Source: Actinoplanes sp. NBC_00393
GTDB lineage: Bacteria > Actinomycetota > Actinomycetes > Mycobacteriales > Micromonosporaceae
Assembly: GCF_036053395.1 (NCBI RefSeq)
Contig: NZ_CP107942.1
Span: 10,716,001 to 10,780,000 of the forward strand
Length of the DNA: 64,000 nucleotides
Direction: 5' to 3'
Shown here: positions 17,612 to 25,757 of the stretch, one piece after another
Layout: each line of letters starts with the position of its first letter
How positions within the stretch are numbered: position 1 is the first letter of the stretch
The notes under the pieces: model-generated
Database searches by the model: none
What the model was told of the DNA's origin: nothing
The model's input: only the letters and a program-made list of their open reading frames with translations
Position numbers and translations under genes: made by a program

Positions 17612-18022
17612 TCAGCAGGCGCCGGACATCGCGTCGCGCAGGTTCTCGGCGCTCTCGCGGACCGACTGGATCGAGACGCGCACCGCGGACAGGTTGGTGG
17701 CGTTCGGATCGGTACGTGCCGTCTCGGCGACGGTCTTCAGCTCGTCCACCGAGCTCTTGAGCTGGTCGGCCTGCGGCGCGAACTGGGACTTGGCCTCCAG
17801 GACCAGCTGGTTGAGCTGGTTGAGCAGCTCGGCGGCGTACGGGCGGATCGCGGTCAGCCCGTTCTCCGAGACGTTCGCGTTCTTGATCTGGTTGACGGTG
17901 TTCTGCACCTCGGCGAAGGCGTCGCAGAGAGCCTCGCTGCCACCGTCGTTCGCGGTCGTGGTGGCCGTACAGCCGCCGGCCGCGAGAAGCACCGCGGCCA
18001 GGAACATCGGGATTCGTCTCAT
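17612..18022 (-). CDS. Small secreted lipoprotein with coiled-coil
   Basis: A 136-aa protein starting at ATG 18022 with a short signal peptide, MRRIPMFLAAVLLAAGGC, that ends in a lipobox (AAGGC) for lipid attachment. The mature part has one other Cys near its start (EALCDAFAEV) and one at the very C-terminus (MSGAC), which could form a disulfide, and long amphipathic helices (LLNQLNQLVLEAKSQF, ADQLKSSVDELKTVAETAR). I know no function. It heads a three-gene operon with DUF7144 and YihY proteins. A palindromic operator lies 36 bp upstream at 18058-18074. Confidence 0.7.
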   Translation of the reverse strand: MRRIPMFLAAVLLAAGGCTATTTANDGGSEALCDAFAEVQNTVNQIKNANVSENGLTAIRPYAAELLNQLNQLVLEAKSQFAPQADQLKSSVDELKTVAETARTDPNATNLSAVRVSIQSVRESAENLRDAMSGAC

Positions 18023-18057
18023 ACCGCCGAGGATGCCGCCGCCGGCCGCCCGGTACG

Positions 18058-18074
18058 TCACCCGCACCGGATGA
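18058..18074. promoter_or_regulatory. Stress-block operator TCACCC-N5-GGATGA
   Basis: TCACCC GCACC GGATGA is located 36 bp upstream of the lipoprotein operon (minus strand) and 92 bp upstream of the DUF6325-like gene (plus strand). The GGATGAGG end resembles the end of the MalT box. Confidence 0.6.
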
Positions 18075-18165
18075 GGACGGCGCCGGGGTCCGCCAGCACG
18101 ATCGGCGGTGGGGCTCGGAGTACGCCCCGGATCGTCGAGCTTCGTCGAGTTAGGAGCGGAATCCT

Positions 18166-18711
18166 ATGGCCATCGGTCCCGTCCAGCTGCTGGTGCTGGG
18201 CTTCAAACACCCGAATTTCCATGGCGAGATCATCGAGGAGCTGGAGCGGCTCAAGCAGAGCGACACGGTCCGGGTGATCGACGCGCTCGCGGTCTACAAG
18301 ACGGCCGAAGGTGAATTCGAGGCCGAGCACCTGAGCAACCTCAGCCGCGACGAGGCGATCGAGTTCGGCAGCAAGATCGGTGCGCTGATCGGCCTCGGCT
18401 TCGAGGGTGAGGCCGGCGCTGCGGAAGGCGCCATGAAGGGCGCGCAGCTGGCGTCCGAGGAGGGCGTCGAGGTCTTCGACGACCCGGAGACGTGGGACGT
18501 GCTCTCCGAGATCCCGAACGACAGCGCCGCCGCGCTGCTGCTGATCGAGCACCACTGGGCGGTGCCGCTGCGCGACGCGATCGCCCGGGCCGGCGGGTTC
18601 CGCGTGGCGGACGGCTTCATCAGCCCGCTGGACCTGGTCGGCATCGGCCTGCTCGCGGCCGAGGAGGCCAAGGAACTGCACGACCTGGAGACGGCCGGAG
18701 CCAAGGCCTAG
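18166..18711 (+). CDS. DUF6325/DUF1269-like protein
   Basis: A 181-aa acidic cytoplasmic protein that begins MAIGPVQLLVLGF and has a central glycine/alanine-rich hydrophobic segment (IGALIGLGFEGEAGAAEGAM), as in DUF6325 and DUF1269 proteins. These are found in actinobacterial stress clusters and may associate with membranes; function unknown. AGGAGCGGAATCCT precedes the ATG. A tiny Arg-rich gene follows after 20 bp and may be cotranscribed. A related protein of the DUF1269 type is at 46184, also behind an operator-like site. Confidence 0.75.
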   Translation: MAIGPVQLLVLGFKHPNFHGEIIEELERLKQSDTVRVIDALAVYKTAEGEFEAEHLSNLSRDEAIEFGSKIGALIGLGFEGEAGAAEGAMKGAQLASEEGVEVFDDPETWDVLSEIPNDSAAALLLIEHHWAVPLRDAIARAGGFRVADGFISPLDLVGIGLLAAEEAKELHDLETAGAKA

Positions 18712-18731
18712 ACAAGGAGAGGGGATACGCG

Positions 18732-18806
18732 ATGTTCGCGACACGCAGGGTGGCCCGCCGGACGAGCCGGCGCACGGCACGACGGGTGGAACGGCGCCGC
18801 CGGTAA
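18732..18806 (+). CDS. 24-residue arginine-rich peptide
   Basis: A very short gene with an AAGGAGAG site at 18713-18720, 11 bp before ATG 18732. It encodes 24 residues, 12 of them Arg, mostly in RR pairs (RRVARRTSRRTARRVERRRR). It directly follows the DUF6325-like gene by 20 bp on the same strand. Such peptides could bind nucleic acid, acidic partner proteins or the membrane. CGGCGCCG occurs at its end and again just after the stop (18792-18799 and 18810-18817), which may form a terminating hairpin. Whether it is translated is unproven; the ribosome-binding site and position support it. Confidence 0.5.
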   Translation: MFATRRVARRTSRRTARRVERRRR

Positions 18807-18821
18807 CGACGGCGCCGGTGA

Positions 18822-20144
18822 TCAGCTGCGGCGGCGGGCGAGAGCCAGCCGCCGCAGCCGTGCCCAGTCCAGCTCCGGGCGGGCCGGGCGGACGCCGGGG
18901 CGGTGACGCGGCACGCGTACCCGCAGGGCGCCGGGCCGGATCGTGCAGTGCACCGGGGTCGGCAGAAGGAGCGCCTCCCCGTCGACACCCACCGGTACGG
19001 TCGGCGCGTCCGCGTCCACCACGGCCTCGGCGGTCGACCGGACGGTGAGCGCCCTGGCCCGGCCCCGCTCACTGATCAGCCCGGCGGCGTCGGCGGCGCC
19101 CCGGACGGTCACCGCGAGCACGCCGAGCTTCCCGCCGTCCAGCCGGGGCCGCTCGCCCAGGCCGGCCACGTCGTCCGCGGCGTACGGGTTGTTGCTGATC
19201 AGCACCGCCTGCGGCCCGGTCACGGTGACCCCGTCCACGTCGAGCCGCAGGTGTGTCCCGTGGTCGCCGGTGAGCACCTCGGGCAGCAGGTTCAGCGTCG
19301 TGCCGACCTTGTCGTCGCGGTAGGCGGGGCTCTGCACGATCGCGGCGTACGCGCCGAACGAGGCGTTGTTGACGAACGTCCGGTCGCCGATCAGGCCCAG
19401 GTCGATCTGCAGCTCCACCCCGTCGGTGAGGGCGTCCAGGCACTTCGACGGGTCCTCGCGGTCCAGACCCAGGTCGAGTGCGAAGTGGTTGCGGGTGCCC
19501 GCGGAGACGACCAGGAACGGCAGGCCGTGCTCGGCGGCGATGCCCGCGACCAGCGCCTGGGTGCCGTCGCCGCCGGCCACCCCGAGCAGGTCGGCGCCGT
19601 CGCGGACCGCCTGCCGGGCGACCGTGGCCACGTCCACCGACGGTCCGTTCAGGACGTACACCTCCGCGCCGAGCTCGCGGGCCCGCTCCACCAGGTGGAA
19701 CTTCTCGACCTTGCCGCCGCCCGAGCGCGGATTCATGATCAGGTACGGGCGTCGGGGCGGCGCGGTCTCGTACTCGGCGGCGGTCTCCTCGTGGGCCGGC
19801 GCCAGTGCCCGCCGCCCGGCGGCCACCGCGGCCCACCACAGCAGCCCGAAGCCGACCATCACCCAGATCAGGTTGGCCCGGGCGAAGAGCACCGCGACCA
19901 CCAGCGGGGCGAGCACCACGATCGCGCCGGCCAGCCAGCGCAGCACGCCGCGATGGGTGAGGAACCACCACGCGGCGGCCAGCCCGGCGGCCGAGCCGAT
20001 GCCACCCACCAGGAGTAGCCCGATGCTGCCGCGCACGCCGGCGCCGATCAGCACCAGCAGGACGGCCGCGGCGGCGGTGACGAAGGAAAGTCGGGCCAGC
20101 CAGGGCCGCGACGAGGGGGTATCGACGAGCTCCACCATGTGCAC
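18822..20144 (-). CDS. Diacylglycerol kinase family lipid kinase with N-terminal membrane domain
   Basis: A 440-aa protein. Residues 15-120 hold about four membrane helices. The rest is a DAGK/YegS-type kinase: YLIMNPRSGGGK (nucleotide-binding start), GVAGGDGTQALVAG (GGDGT core), VSAGTRNHFALDLGL and FVNNASFGAYA. It should phosphorylate diacylglycerol or a related lipid at the inner membrane leaflet. GTG 20144 has GGGCGGAA at a good distance; ATG 20138 is the alternative. It diverges from the M48 gene, with an operator palindrome at 20173-20189 between them. Lipid substrate not determined. Confidence 0.85.
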   Translation of the reverse strand: MHMVELVDTPSSRPWLARLSFVTAAAAVLLVLIGAGVRGSIGLLLVGGIGSAAGLAAAWWFLTHRGVLRWLAGAIVVLAPLVVAVLFARANLIWVMVGFGLLWWAAVAAGRRALAPAHEETAAEYETAPPRRPYLIMNPRSGGGKVEKFHLVERARELGAEVYVLNGPSVDVATVARQAVRDGADLLGVAGGDGTQALVAGIAAEHGLPFLVVSAGTRNHFALDLGLDREDPSKCLDALTDGVELQIDLGLIGDRTFVNNASFGAYAAIVQSPAYRDDKVGTTLNLLPEVLTGDHGTHLRLDVDGVTVTGPQAVLISNNPYAADDVAGLGERPRLDGGKLGVLAVTVRGAADAAGLISERGRARALTVRSTAEAVVDADAPTVPVGVDGEALLLPTPVHCTIRPGALRVRVPRHRPGVRPARPELDWARLRRLALARRRS

Positions 20145-20172
20145 AGCGTTCCGCCCTGGTGGCCGCCCCGCT

Positions 20173-20189
20173 TCATTCCGGCGGGATGA
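20173..20189. promoter_or_regulatory. Stress-block operator TCATTC-N5-GGATGA
   Basis: TCATTC CGGCG GGATGA lies between the divergent lipid kinase (start 20144) and M48 protease (start about 20225) genes. The right half reads GGGATGAGG, nine of ten bases of a MalT box. Confidence 0.6.
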
Positions 20190-20224
20190 GGTGCGTAACC
20201 CGTTTCGAACGGAACGTGGACGGC

Positions 20225-21076
20225 GTGTCCAAGTCAGCGCACGGCGCCCCGCTGCGCCACCCCGCGGAAGTCCCCTTCTACGTGTTCATGGTGATCCTCA
20301 ACCTGCTGATCATCTGGTTGATCATCCAGGCCGCGATTACGTTGCCCCTGCTCCCGGAGCGGTTGCAGGACACCGGCTGGGCCGCTGCGATCCGCTCCGC
20401 CTTCATCGGGTTGCTGCTGCTCGTACCGATGCTCGTGGTGATCCGTGAGACCCAGCGTGCCTCGATCCGCGGCACCGCCGTCGAACTCTCCCCCCGGCAG
20501 TACGGCGACCTGTACCGGGTGGCCGACGAGTTCTCCCACGAGCTGGGCCTGTCCCGGCGGCCGAACTTCTTCCTGGCCAACGGCAACGGCACGCTGAACG
20601 CGTTCGCCGCGCAGGCCACCGGCCACGACTACGTCGTCCTGGCCAACGAGCTGTTCGTGAACCTCTACAACAACAACCGGGAGGGACTGCGGTTCATCCT
20701 GGGTCACGAGCTGGGGCACATCAAACTGCACCACGTCTCGCTCTGGTACCAGCTCTCGGTCGCCTACTCCGAGCGCATCCCGATCCTCGGCCCGACCCTG
20801 TCCCGCCTGCGGGAGTACTCCTGCGACCGGCACGGCGCCCACCTCTGCCCGGGCGGCGCCAGTGGGCTGGTGCTGCTCGCCTCCGGCCGGCACACCGAAC
20901 ACACCACCGACGTGAACGAGCTGGTCCGGCAGGGGCAGGGGCTGCGCGGTTTCTGGGTCGAGCTGGCCCAGCTGCCGATGTCGCACCCGTTCACCGTACG
21001 GCGGCTGGAGCGGCTGTTCCGGCTGGGACTGCTTCAGGCTCACGTGCGGGAGGCCGAGCAGGGTCAACCGGTCTGA
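20225..21076 (+). CDS. M48 family membrane metallopeptidase
   Basis: A 283-aa zinc protease related to HtpX. Two N-terminal membrane helices (FYVFMVILNLLIIWLIIQA and a helix around FIGLLLLVPMLVV) precede the catalytic domain. The motif GHELGHIKLHH supplies the HExxH zinc ligands at residues 161-165, and REYSCDRHGAHLC provides the third ligand Glu. Such enzymes degrade damaged membrane proteins under envelope stress. The start is uncertain: GTG 20225 is favoured because it follows GGAACGTGGAC and leaves a short cytoplasmic tail; openings to 20159 would run into the operator. It is driven from the divergent promoter at 20173. Confidence 0.85.
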   Translation: MSKSAHGAPLRHPAEVPFYVFMVILNLLIIWLIIQAAITLPLLPERLQDTGWAAAIRSAFIGLLLLVPMLVVIRETQRASIRGTAVELSPRQYGDLYRVADEFSHELGLSRRPNFFLANGNGTLNAFAAQATGHDYVVLANELFVNLYNNNREGLRFILGHELGHIKLHHVSLWYQLSVAYSERIPILGPTLSRLREYSCDRHGAHLCPGGASGLVLLASGRHTEHTTDVNELVRQGQGLRGFWVELAQLPMSHPFTVRRLERLFRLGLLQAHVREAEQGQPV

Positions 21077-21082
21077 GCGGCC

Positions 21083-21099
21083 TCATCCGTTCGGGATGA
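21083..21099. promoter_or_regulatory. Stress-block operator TCATCC-N5-GGATGA
   Basis: TCATCC GTTCG GGATGA is the one perfect inverted repeat of the family (6-bp arms). It lies 55 bp upstream of the PPK2 gene, at the head of a five-gene operon, and seven bases after the M48 stop. Confidence 0.65.
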
Positions 21100-21154
21100 C
21101 GTGCCGCGCCGCGCGGACCGAAAGTCTTGGCACAGCGGAATCAAGGAGGCGCGA

Positions 21155-21940
21155 ATGTCCCGCAAGGCGGAGGCGGAACGCCGGCTGCGTCCCTGGCAGG
21201 TCGAGCTGCTCAAACTGCAGCGGCACCTGGAGCGGGAGAAGCTTCGCATGATCGTGCTCTTCGAGGGCCGCGACGCCGCCGGAAAGGGCGGCTGCATCCG
21301 CCGGGTCACCCGGTTCATGAACGAGAAGCACTACCGGGTCGTCGCGCTCGGCCGGCCGACCGAGGAACAGCGCTCGCAGTGGTACTTCCAGCGCTACGTG
21401 GCCCAGTTCCCGGCCGGCGGCGAGATGGTCCTGTTCGACCGGAGCTGGTACAACCGCGCCATGGTCGAGCGGGTCTTCGGCTTCTGCAGTCCAAAGGAGT
21501 ACCGCGACTTCCTGCTCGGCGTCACCGGTTTCGAGAAGGATCTGGTCCGGCAGGGCACGGTCCTGGTGAAGCTCTACTTCAGCGTCACCCGCGAGGAGCA
21601 GGCCCGCCGCTTCGAGCGGCGCCGCACCGACCCGCTGCGGCAGTGGAAGCTCAGCGAGATCGACCTGCAGGCCCAGGACCGCTGGGACGACTTCACCTTC
21701 CGCAAGTACGAGATGCTCCATCGCACCGACACCCGGGCCGCTCCGTGGCTGATCGTCCGCTCCAACGACAAACAGCGTGCCCGGCTGAACACCATGAAGG
21801 TCATCCTCAACGCGGTCGACTACAAGGGCCGCAATCCCGACCTCGACTTCACACCGGACGCCGCGATCGTGGTGCCCGGCGTGGACGAGATCGCCGTGAT
21901 GGATGCCCAGCGCGAGCGGAGCGGCAGGTTCACCGGGTGA
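21155..21940 (+). CDS. ppk2: Polyphosphate kinase 2 family protein
   Basis: A 261-aa PPK2-family enzyme, transferring phosphate between polyphosphate and nucleoside phosphates. FEGRDAAGKGG (Walker A, residues 37-46) and VLFDRSWYNRA (Walker B/lid) are seen, along with LGRPTEEQ and QWKLSEIDLQAQDRWDDFT. The length and single domain fit class I PPK2, mainly NDP phosphorylation, though subclass is inferred. ATG 21155 has the strong site AAGGAGG at 21144-21150. It heads an operon with an 82-aa protein, a K+ channel, DUF2550 and HdeD proteins, under the best operator at 21083. Confidence 0.92.
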   Translation: MSRKAEAERRLRPWQVELLKLQRHLEREKLRMIVLFEGRDAAGKGGCIRRVTRFMNEKHYRVVALGRPTEEQRSQWYFQRYVAQFPAGGEMVLFDRSWYNRAMVERVFGFCSPKEYRDFLLGVTGFEKDLVRQGTVLVKLYFSVTREEQARRFERRRTDPLRQWKLSEIDLQAQDRWDDFTFRKYEMLHRTDTRAAPWLIVRSNDKQRARLNTMKVILNAVDYKGRNPDLDFTPDAAIVVPGVDEIAVMDAQRERSGRFTG

Positions 21941-21947
21941 GGAGGTC

Positions 21948-22196
21948 ATGATCGTGCCCGAGGCGTCATACCAGGTCAGAGTCTCCGGGGTGATTCCCGA
22001 CGAGGTGCTGGCGGAGCTGCGCGACCTCACGGTCAGCGTCGAGCCACCGGAGACTGTGCTGCACGGGTCGCTGCCCGACCAGTCGGCGGTGGTCGGCCTG
22101 ATCTCCCGGATCCACGGCCTCGGGCTGCGGCTCATCGAGGTGCGCCGGCTGCCCGCGGAGGAGGGTCCGGAGATCCAGCCGGGGCCGTCGCTTTGA
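21948..22196 (+). CDS. Small conserved protein of the PPK2 operon
   Basis: An 82-aa (or 80-aa) protein with alternating strand and helix predicted by eye: YQVRVSGVIPDEVL, then LHGSLPDQSAVVGLISRIHGLGLRLIEVRRLP. The pattern SLPDQSA-x-x-G-L is one I associate with small proteins in actinobacterial stress clusters, but no function is known to me. GGAGGT at 21941-21946 is too close to ATG 21948 and ideally spaced (7 nt) from the in-frame GTG 21954, so the latter may be the real start. It overlaps the ion-channel frame by 4 bp. Confidence 0.7.
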   Translation: MIVPEASYQVRVSGVIPDEVLAELRDLTVSVEPPETVLHGSLPDQSAVVGLISRIHGLGLRLIEVRRLPAEEGPEIQPGPSL

Positions 22197-22894
22197 GAAC
22201 GCCGCAACCCCGCGGTGGGTACGGCATGGTGCTGGCCCTGATCGTCATCACCTACGTGCTGGCGCTGCTCACCGAGGAACGCTGGATGGTGGCGGTGCTG
22301 CTGTTCGTGCAGACCGGCACGGTGTGGCAGACGCTGCGGGTGTCCGGAGCCCACGCCGGGACCCGGCTGGTCGCGGGGGTGGTCTTCCTGCTCGCGCTGG
22401 TGGCGGCGGGACTCAACATCTTCGCCCGGAACCTTCCGCTGATCGGCTGGACGTTCCTGGCCGCCAGCGCCCTGTATCTGCTGGCCCCGTTCTCGATCGT
22501 TCGGGACCTGGGCCGCCGGCGGCGCGGCGTGGACGGGCAGACGATGCTCGGGGCGCTCGCCGCGTACCTGCTGATCGGGATGGCGTTCGCGTTCGCGTAC
22601 GAGTGCATCGCCGCGATCCAGCCCGGCCCGCTCTTCGGTGAGCGGGGTGACGGCTCCCTCGCCGACATCATGTTCTTCAGCTTCGTCACGATGACCACCA
22701 CCGGCTACGGCGACCTGGTGCCGGCCACCAACCCGGCGCAGAGCATCGCCGTGCTGGAGGCACTCATCGGCCAGCTGTTCCTGGTCACCGCGGTGGCGAA
22801 GGTGGTCGAGAACTGGCGGCCGCGGAACTGGGCCGCACCTGCCAAGGAAGGCGCGCTCACCGGGGATGACACGCCCGGCGAGGGCCGGCGGTGA
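22193..22894 (+). CDS. Two-pore-type potassium channel family protein
   Basis: A 233-aa membrane protein with about six hydrophobic segments. The last pair encloses a pore loop with the K+ selectivity filter TTTGYGDLVP, preceded by FFSFVTM. No regulatory RCK domain follows; the C-terminal tail is short and charged. It likely sets membrane potential in the PPK2 operon. A TTG at 22193 overlaps the previous stop; ATG 22226, after GGTGGG, is an alternative start. Its end overlaps or abuts the DUF2550 gene. Confidence 0.85.
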   Translation: MRTPQPRGGYGMVLALIVITYVLALLTEERWMVAVLLFVQTGTVWQTLRVSGAHAGTRLVAGVVFLLALVAAGLNIFARNLPLIGWTFLAASALYLLAPFSIVRDLGRRRRGVDGQTMLGALAAYLLIGMAFAFAYECIAAIQPGPLFGERGDGSLADIMFFSFVTMTTTGYGDLVPATNPAQSIAVLEALIGQLFLVTAVAKVVENWRPRNWAAPAKEGALTGDDTPGEGRR

Positions 22895-22905
22895 AAGGAG
22901 TTCCG

Positions 22906-23367
22906 GTGTTGTGGTCCCTGTTGTTCCTCGCGTTCCTGCTGCTGCTCGGCGCTGTCGCCCGGGAGCGCCGGGGCCGGCGTGCCTTCGCCGAGGGCGGTGC
23001 GGCCTTCTGGTGCCGGTTCCGGGCCACCGGCGGGGCGCCCCGCGACTGGCGCCGATTGCGCCGGCGCTGGTCCCGGCGGATGTGGGCGCGCTGGACCGGC
23101 GACGTGCTGGTGATCCGGCGCGGGCCGGTGTTCGACCGGACGATCCGGCTGGCCGCCCGGGTCTCGCCGGTCGGCGTCTACGTGCTGCCGCCGCGGGACG
23201 CGAAGCGGTGCGGGGTGCACCCGATCGCCGTCCGGCTCTGGCTGGCCGACGGATCCCTGGCCGAGGTGACCGCGACCGAGACCGAGCGCACCGAGCTGGT
23301 CGGGCCCTACCTCGCCGCGGCCTTCAACGACCTGCCCAAGGCGCCGGTTCCCCGGCGCGACATCTGA
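22906..23367 (+). CDS. DUF2550-like single-TM protein
   Basis: A 153-aa protein with one N-terminal membrane helix (LWSLLFLAFLLLLGAVA) followed by a basic soluble domain with Trp-rich stretches (FWCRFR, RRRWSRRMWARWTGDVLVIRRG). The pattern matches DUF2550, a family next to ATP synthase genes in many actinobacteria; function unknown. GTG 22906 is selected because AAAGGAG ends 5 nt before it; the GTG at 22891 overlaps the channel stop but has no such site. It is the fourth gene of the PPK2 operon. Confidence 0.75.
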   Translation: MLWSLLFLAFLLLLGAVARERRGRRAFAEGGAAFWCRFRATGGAPRDWRRLRRRWSRRMWARWTGDVLVIRRGPVFDRTIRLAARVSPVGVYVLPPRDAKRCGVHPIAVRLWLADGSLAEVTATETERTELVGPYLAAAFNDLPKAPVPRRDI

Positions 23368-23389
23368 TGTGAACCCTGGAGGTGGTGCC

Positions 23390-23926
23390 ATGTCCCGTAC
23401 CTGGAGCTGGGTGCAACTCGTCGCCGGCCTGCTGACCTTCGTCCTCGGCATCCTCGCGTTCGCCTGGCCGGAGGCCACCCTGCGGGTGGTGGGCTTCCTG
23501 TTCGGCCTGAACCTGCTGGTAGGTGGCCTGGCGCGGACCGTGGCACTGCTCTTCTCACACGGCTACCCGATGCTCAACCGGGTCCTCGGCATCATCTTCG
23601 GCGTCTTCGTCGCCATCGTCGGCATCCTCTGCCTGCGCAACGTCGCCGGCTCGGTGGCGCTGCTGCTGCTGATCGTCGCGATCGGCTGGATGCTCGACGG
23701 GTTCGCCGAGATCGTCCTGGCGACCAGCACCGAGGGTTCGGCCAAGGGCTGGCGGATCGCCTTCGGAGTGGTGGCCATCCTGGCCGCGATCGCCCTGCTG
23801 GTCTGGCCCGGGATCGGGCTCACCGCGTTCCTCTTCATCGGCGCCACGACGCTCTGCTTCCTCGGCATCTGCCTGGCCTTCATCGCCATCGCGGGGTTGC
23901 GCTCCCGGCCGTCGGTCTACGCCTGA
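23390..23926 (+). CDS. HdeD family (DUF308) membrane protein
   Basis: A 178-aa protein with six short hydrophobic helices in three pairs, beginning MSRTWSWVQLVAGLLTFVLG. FAWPEATLRVVGFLFGLNLL and LLVWPGIGLTAFLFIGA are the repeated HdeD-type hairpins. HdeD of enterobacteria aids acid resistance; here a general envelope stress role is inferred. TGGAGGTGG precedes ATG 23390. It ends the PPK2 operon and overlaps the convergent DUF2231-like gene by 10 bp. Confidence 0.85.
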   Translation: MSRTWSWVQLVAGLLTFVLGILAFAWPEATLRVVGFLFGLNLLVGGLARTVALLFSHGYPMLNRVLGIIFGVFVAIVGILCLRNVAGSVALLLLIVAIGWMLDGFAEIVLATSTEGSAKGWRIAFGVVAILAAIALLVWPGIGLTAFLFIGATTLCFLGICLAFIAIAGLRSRPSVYA

Positions 23927-24390
23927 CGCTGCCGGCCGATGGTCCGCCGGCGTTGCAGGCGGACCATCGGCGCGTACGGGTCGCCGAACCGGCCGCCGTA
24001 CCAGGCGCCGAACCCGGCGACCGCCAGCCCCACCAGCTCGACGATCAGCAGCCCCGGGTCGATCACCCGGTCCTGGCTGCGGAAGCGCATCAGCGTCAGG
24101 ACCGCGAACAGGATCAGCACCCCGAAGTCGAGCAGCAGGCTGATGAAGGCGATCCGGGCGACCATCGGGCTGCGCGCGCCGAACGCGTCGAAGCCGGCCG
24201 CCAGCAGCGCCGCCACCAGGCCGCCGACCAGCCCGGCCACCACGTTCCAGTAGGCGAGCGTGCCGATCAGGTCCGGCGCGCCGAGCACCGTCGCCAGGTC
24301 GAAGAGGATCGCCATCGCGAACAGGCCGAGCGGGAACATCAGCAGCAACGGCTGCACCGCCTGGCCGGCGAGACGGAGTCGGCTCTGCAC
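23917..24390 (-). CDS. DUF2231-like membrane protein
   Basis: A 157-aa protein with four hydrophobic helices: LLLMFPLGLFAMAILFDLA, a helix around WNVVAGLVGGLVAALLAAGF, a helix around ISLLLDFGVLILFAVLTL, and LLIVELVGLAVAGFGAWYGG. HP-L-(hydrophobic)-P-LG with a following GxDxx region suggests DUF2231, seen in several redox-related membrane proteins, but the match is by eye. GTG 24390 follows GAGGCTGGAGG and lies 35 bp from the operator palindrome at 24425; the longer opening to 24423 would place the start too near it. Confidence 0.7.
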   Translation of the reverse strand: MQSRLRLAGQAVQPLLLMFPLGLFAMAILFDLATVLGAPDLIGTLAYWNVVAGLVGGLVAALLAAGFDAFGARSPMVARIAFISLLLDFGVLILFAVLTLMRFRSQDRVIDPGLLIVELVGLAVAGFGAWYGGRFGDPYAPMVRLQRRRTIGRQRQA

Positions 24391-24424
24391 GCCTCCAGCC
24401 TCGACCGGACGGCCCGCCGGCACG

Positions 24425-24441
24425 TCATCCCGGGCGGGTGA
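24425..24441. promoter_or_regulatory. Stress-block operator TCATCC-N5-GGGTGA
   Basis: TCATCC CGGGC GGGTGA lies 35 bp upstream of the DUF2231-like gene on the minus strand and directly after the stop of the next minus-strand gene at 24443, so it is a promoter site for the former. Confidence 0.6.
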
Positions 24442-24442
24442 A

Positions 24443-25711
24443 TCAGCGTTCTACCGGGTGATTCCGCCGAATGCTCCAGTGCATCGCGCCGGCCAGAGCC
24501 CGGTAGAGCGGGTGCCCGCACAGGACTCCGAGAGCGATCGCCACCATCGAGCCGGCCGCGTCGATCAGGTCCTCGGCGCCGCGCACGGTGGACTGTCCCA
24601 GGTACTCGGTCACCCCGATCAGCGTCAGCGCGCCGGGCACCAGGAGCCAGAAGCCGGGCAGGAAGGAGACCAGCGCGGGCGGCCCGGACGGCGCGCGCTC
24701 CACCAGGTACGCCACCACGGTCAGCGCCAGCGCGCCGGCGAACCCGCTCAGGTAGCCGCCGAGCACCATGCCGCCCAGGTACTGGGCCGTCCAGCCGGCG
24801 TAGAGCACCAGGCAGAGCCAGCCCAGCGAGCGTGGTGGCCCGGCCAGCATCAGGTAGTTGCCCAGCCCGACAACCGCGGTGCCCACCCAGGGCGCCCACC
24901 AGCCCAGCGTGTTGGTGGCGACGTCGGCCGGTGCGCCCGGCGGCGGCACGCCGACCGCCTGAGCGGCGCCGATGATGCCGAAGGCGAGCAGCGTCAGCTG
25001 GAGGATGCCGGCCACCAGGCGGCTCGCTCCGGTGACCATTTCGTACGCCGAGAGCTCCACCACCGCCATCGTCAGCATGGCGCCGGGCAGAAACGTGCAC
25101 AGCGGCGCCACCATGGCCCGCAGGTCGGCCTCGCCCCACCCCGAGCCGGCCAGCATGAACGTGATCGAGGCGACCGTGAACGAGGCGATCACCGGCATGA
25201 TCATCTGCAGGCTGGTCCAGCGGTTGCCGGCCAGTTTGATGAACCCGACCAGCACCCCGAAGAGCCCGGCCAGCAGCAGGTCGCTCCAGGTGGGTATGAG
25301 GATCATGCAGATGCCGACGGTGAGCACGGCATGCCCGAGTACGCGTACCGGCGTGCCGAAACGCGGTCGCATGGCCACCACCGCCAGCACCCGCCGGCTG
25401 CCCACGGCCGGTTCGACCTCGCCGCGTTCGGCGGTCCGCAGCAGCCGGTAGAGCTCGGCCGTCTGATCCAGGCGCAGGCCGCCGCCCAGCTGCTTGGTGG
25501 GCTCCTGGGTCACCGGCCGGCCCGGGGCGAGCGACACCACCAGGAAGGTGGGGAAGACGCTGATCCGGGCGTCCGGTGCGCCGTACGCGATGGCGACCCG
25601 CAGCAGGTGCTCCTGGATCTGGTTGACCGCCTCGCCCGCGGCGGTGAGCCCGCTGCCCAGATAGAGCAGGAATTCCAGAAGCTCGCGTTCAGTGGCGGTC
25701 GCCTTGGTCAT
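24443..25711 (-). CDS. Threonine/serine exporter family protein (ThrE-like)
   Basis: A 422-aa protein. The first 130 residues are cytoplasmic (LLYLGSGLTAAGEAVNQIQ, then GAPDARISVFPTFLVVSL), matching the ThrE N-domain. About ten membrane helices follow, combining the ThrP-like and ThrB-like halves in one chain (FVGLLFG-type GLFGVLVGFIKLAGNRW; FLPGAMLTMAVVELSAYEMVTGASRL). Such proteins export threonine and serine using the proton gradient. ATG 25711 has GGGAGGAGGGC just upstream. A weak copy of the 17-bp palindrome lies 47 bp upstream at 25758. Confidence 0.85.
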   Translation of the reverse strand: MTKATATERELLEFLLYLGSGLTAAGEAVNQIQEHLLRVAIAYGAPDARISVFPTFLVVSLAPGRPVTQEPTKQLGGGLRLDQTAELYRLLRTAERGEVEPAVGSRRVLAVVAMRPRFGTPVRVLGHAVLTVGICMILIPTWSDLLLAGLFGVLVGFIKLAGNRWTSLQMIMPVIASFTVASITFMLAGSGWGEADLRAMVAPLCTFLPGAMLTMAVVELSAYEMVTGASRLVAGILQLTLLAFGIIGAAQAVGVPPPGAPADVATNTLGWWAPWVGTAVVGLGNYLMLAGPPRSLGWLCLVLYAGWTAQYLGGMVLGGYLSGFAGALALTVVAYLVERAPSGPPALVSFLPGFWLLVPGALTLIGVTEYLGQSTVRGAEDLIDAAGSMVAIALGVLCGHPLYRALAGAMHWSIRRNHPVER

Positions 25712-25757
25712 CTGCCCTCCTCCCGCAGCAAGTTATGGCCTCGGCGACGCGACGGAA

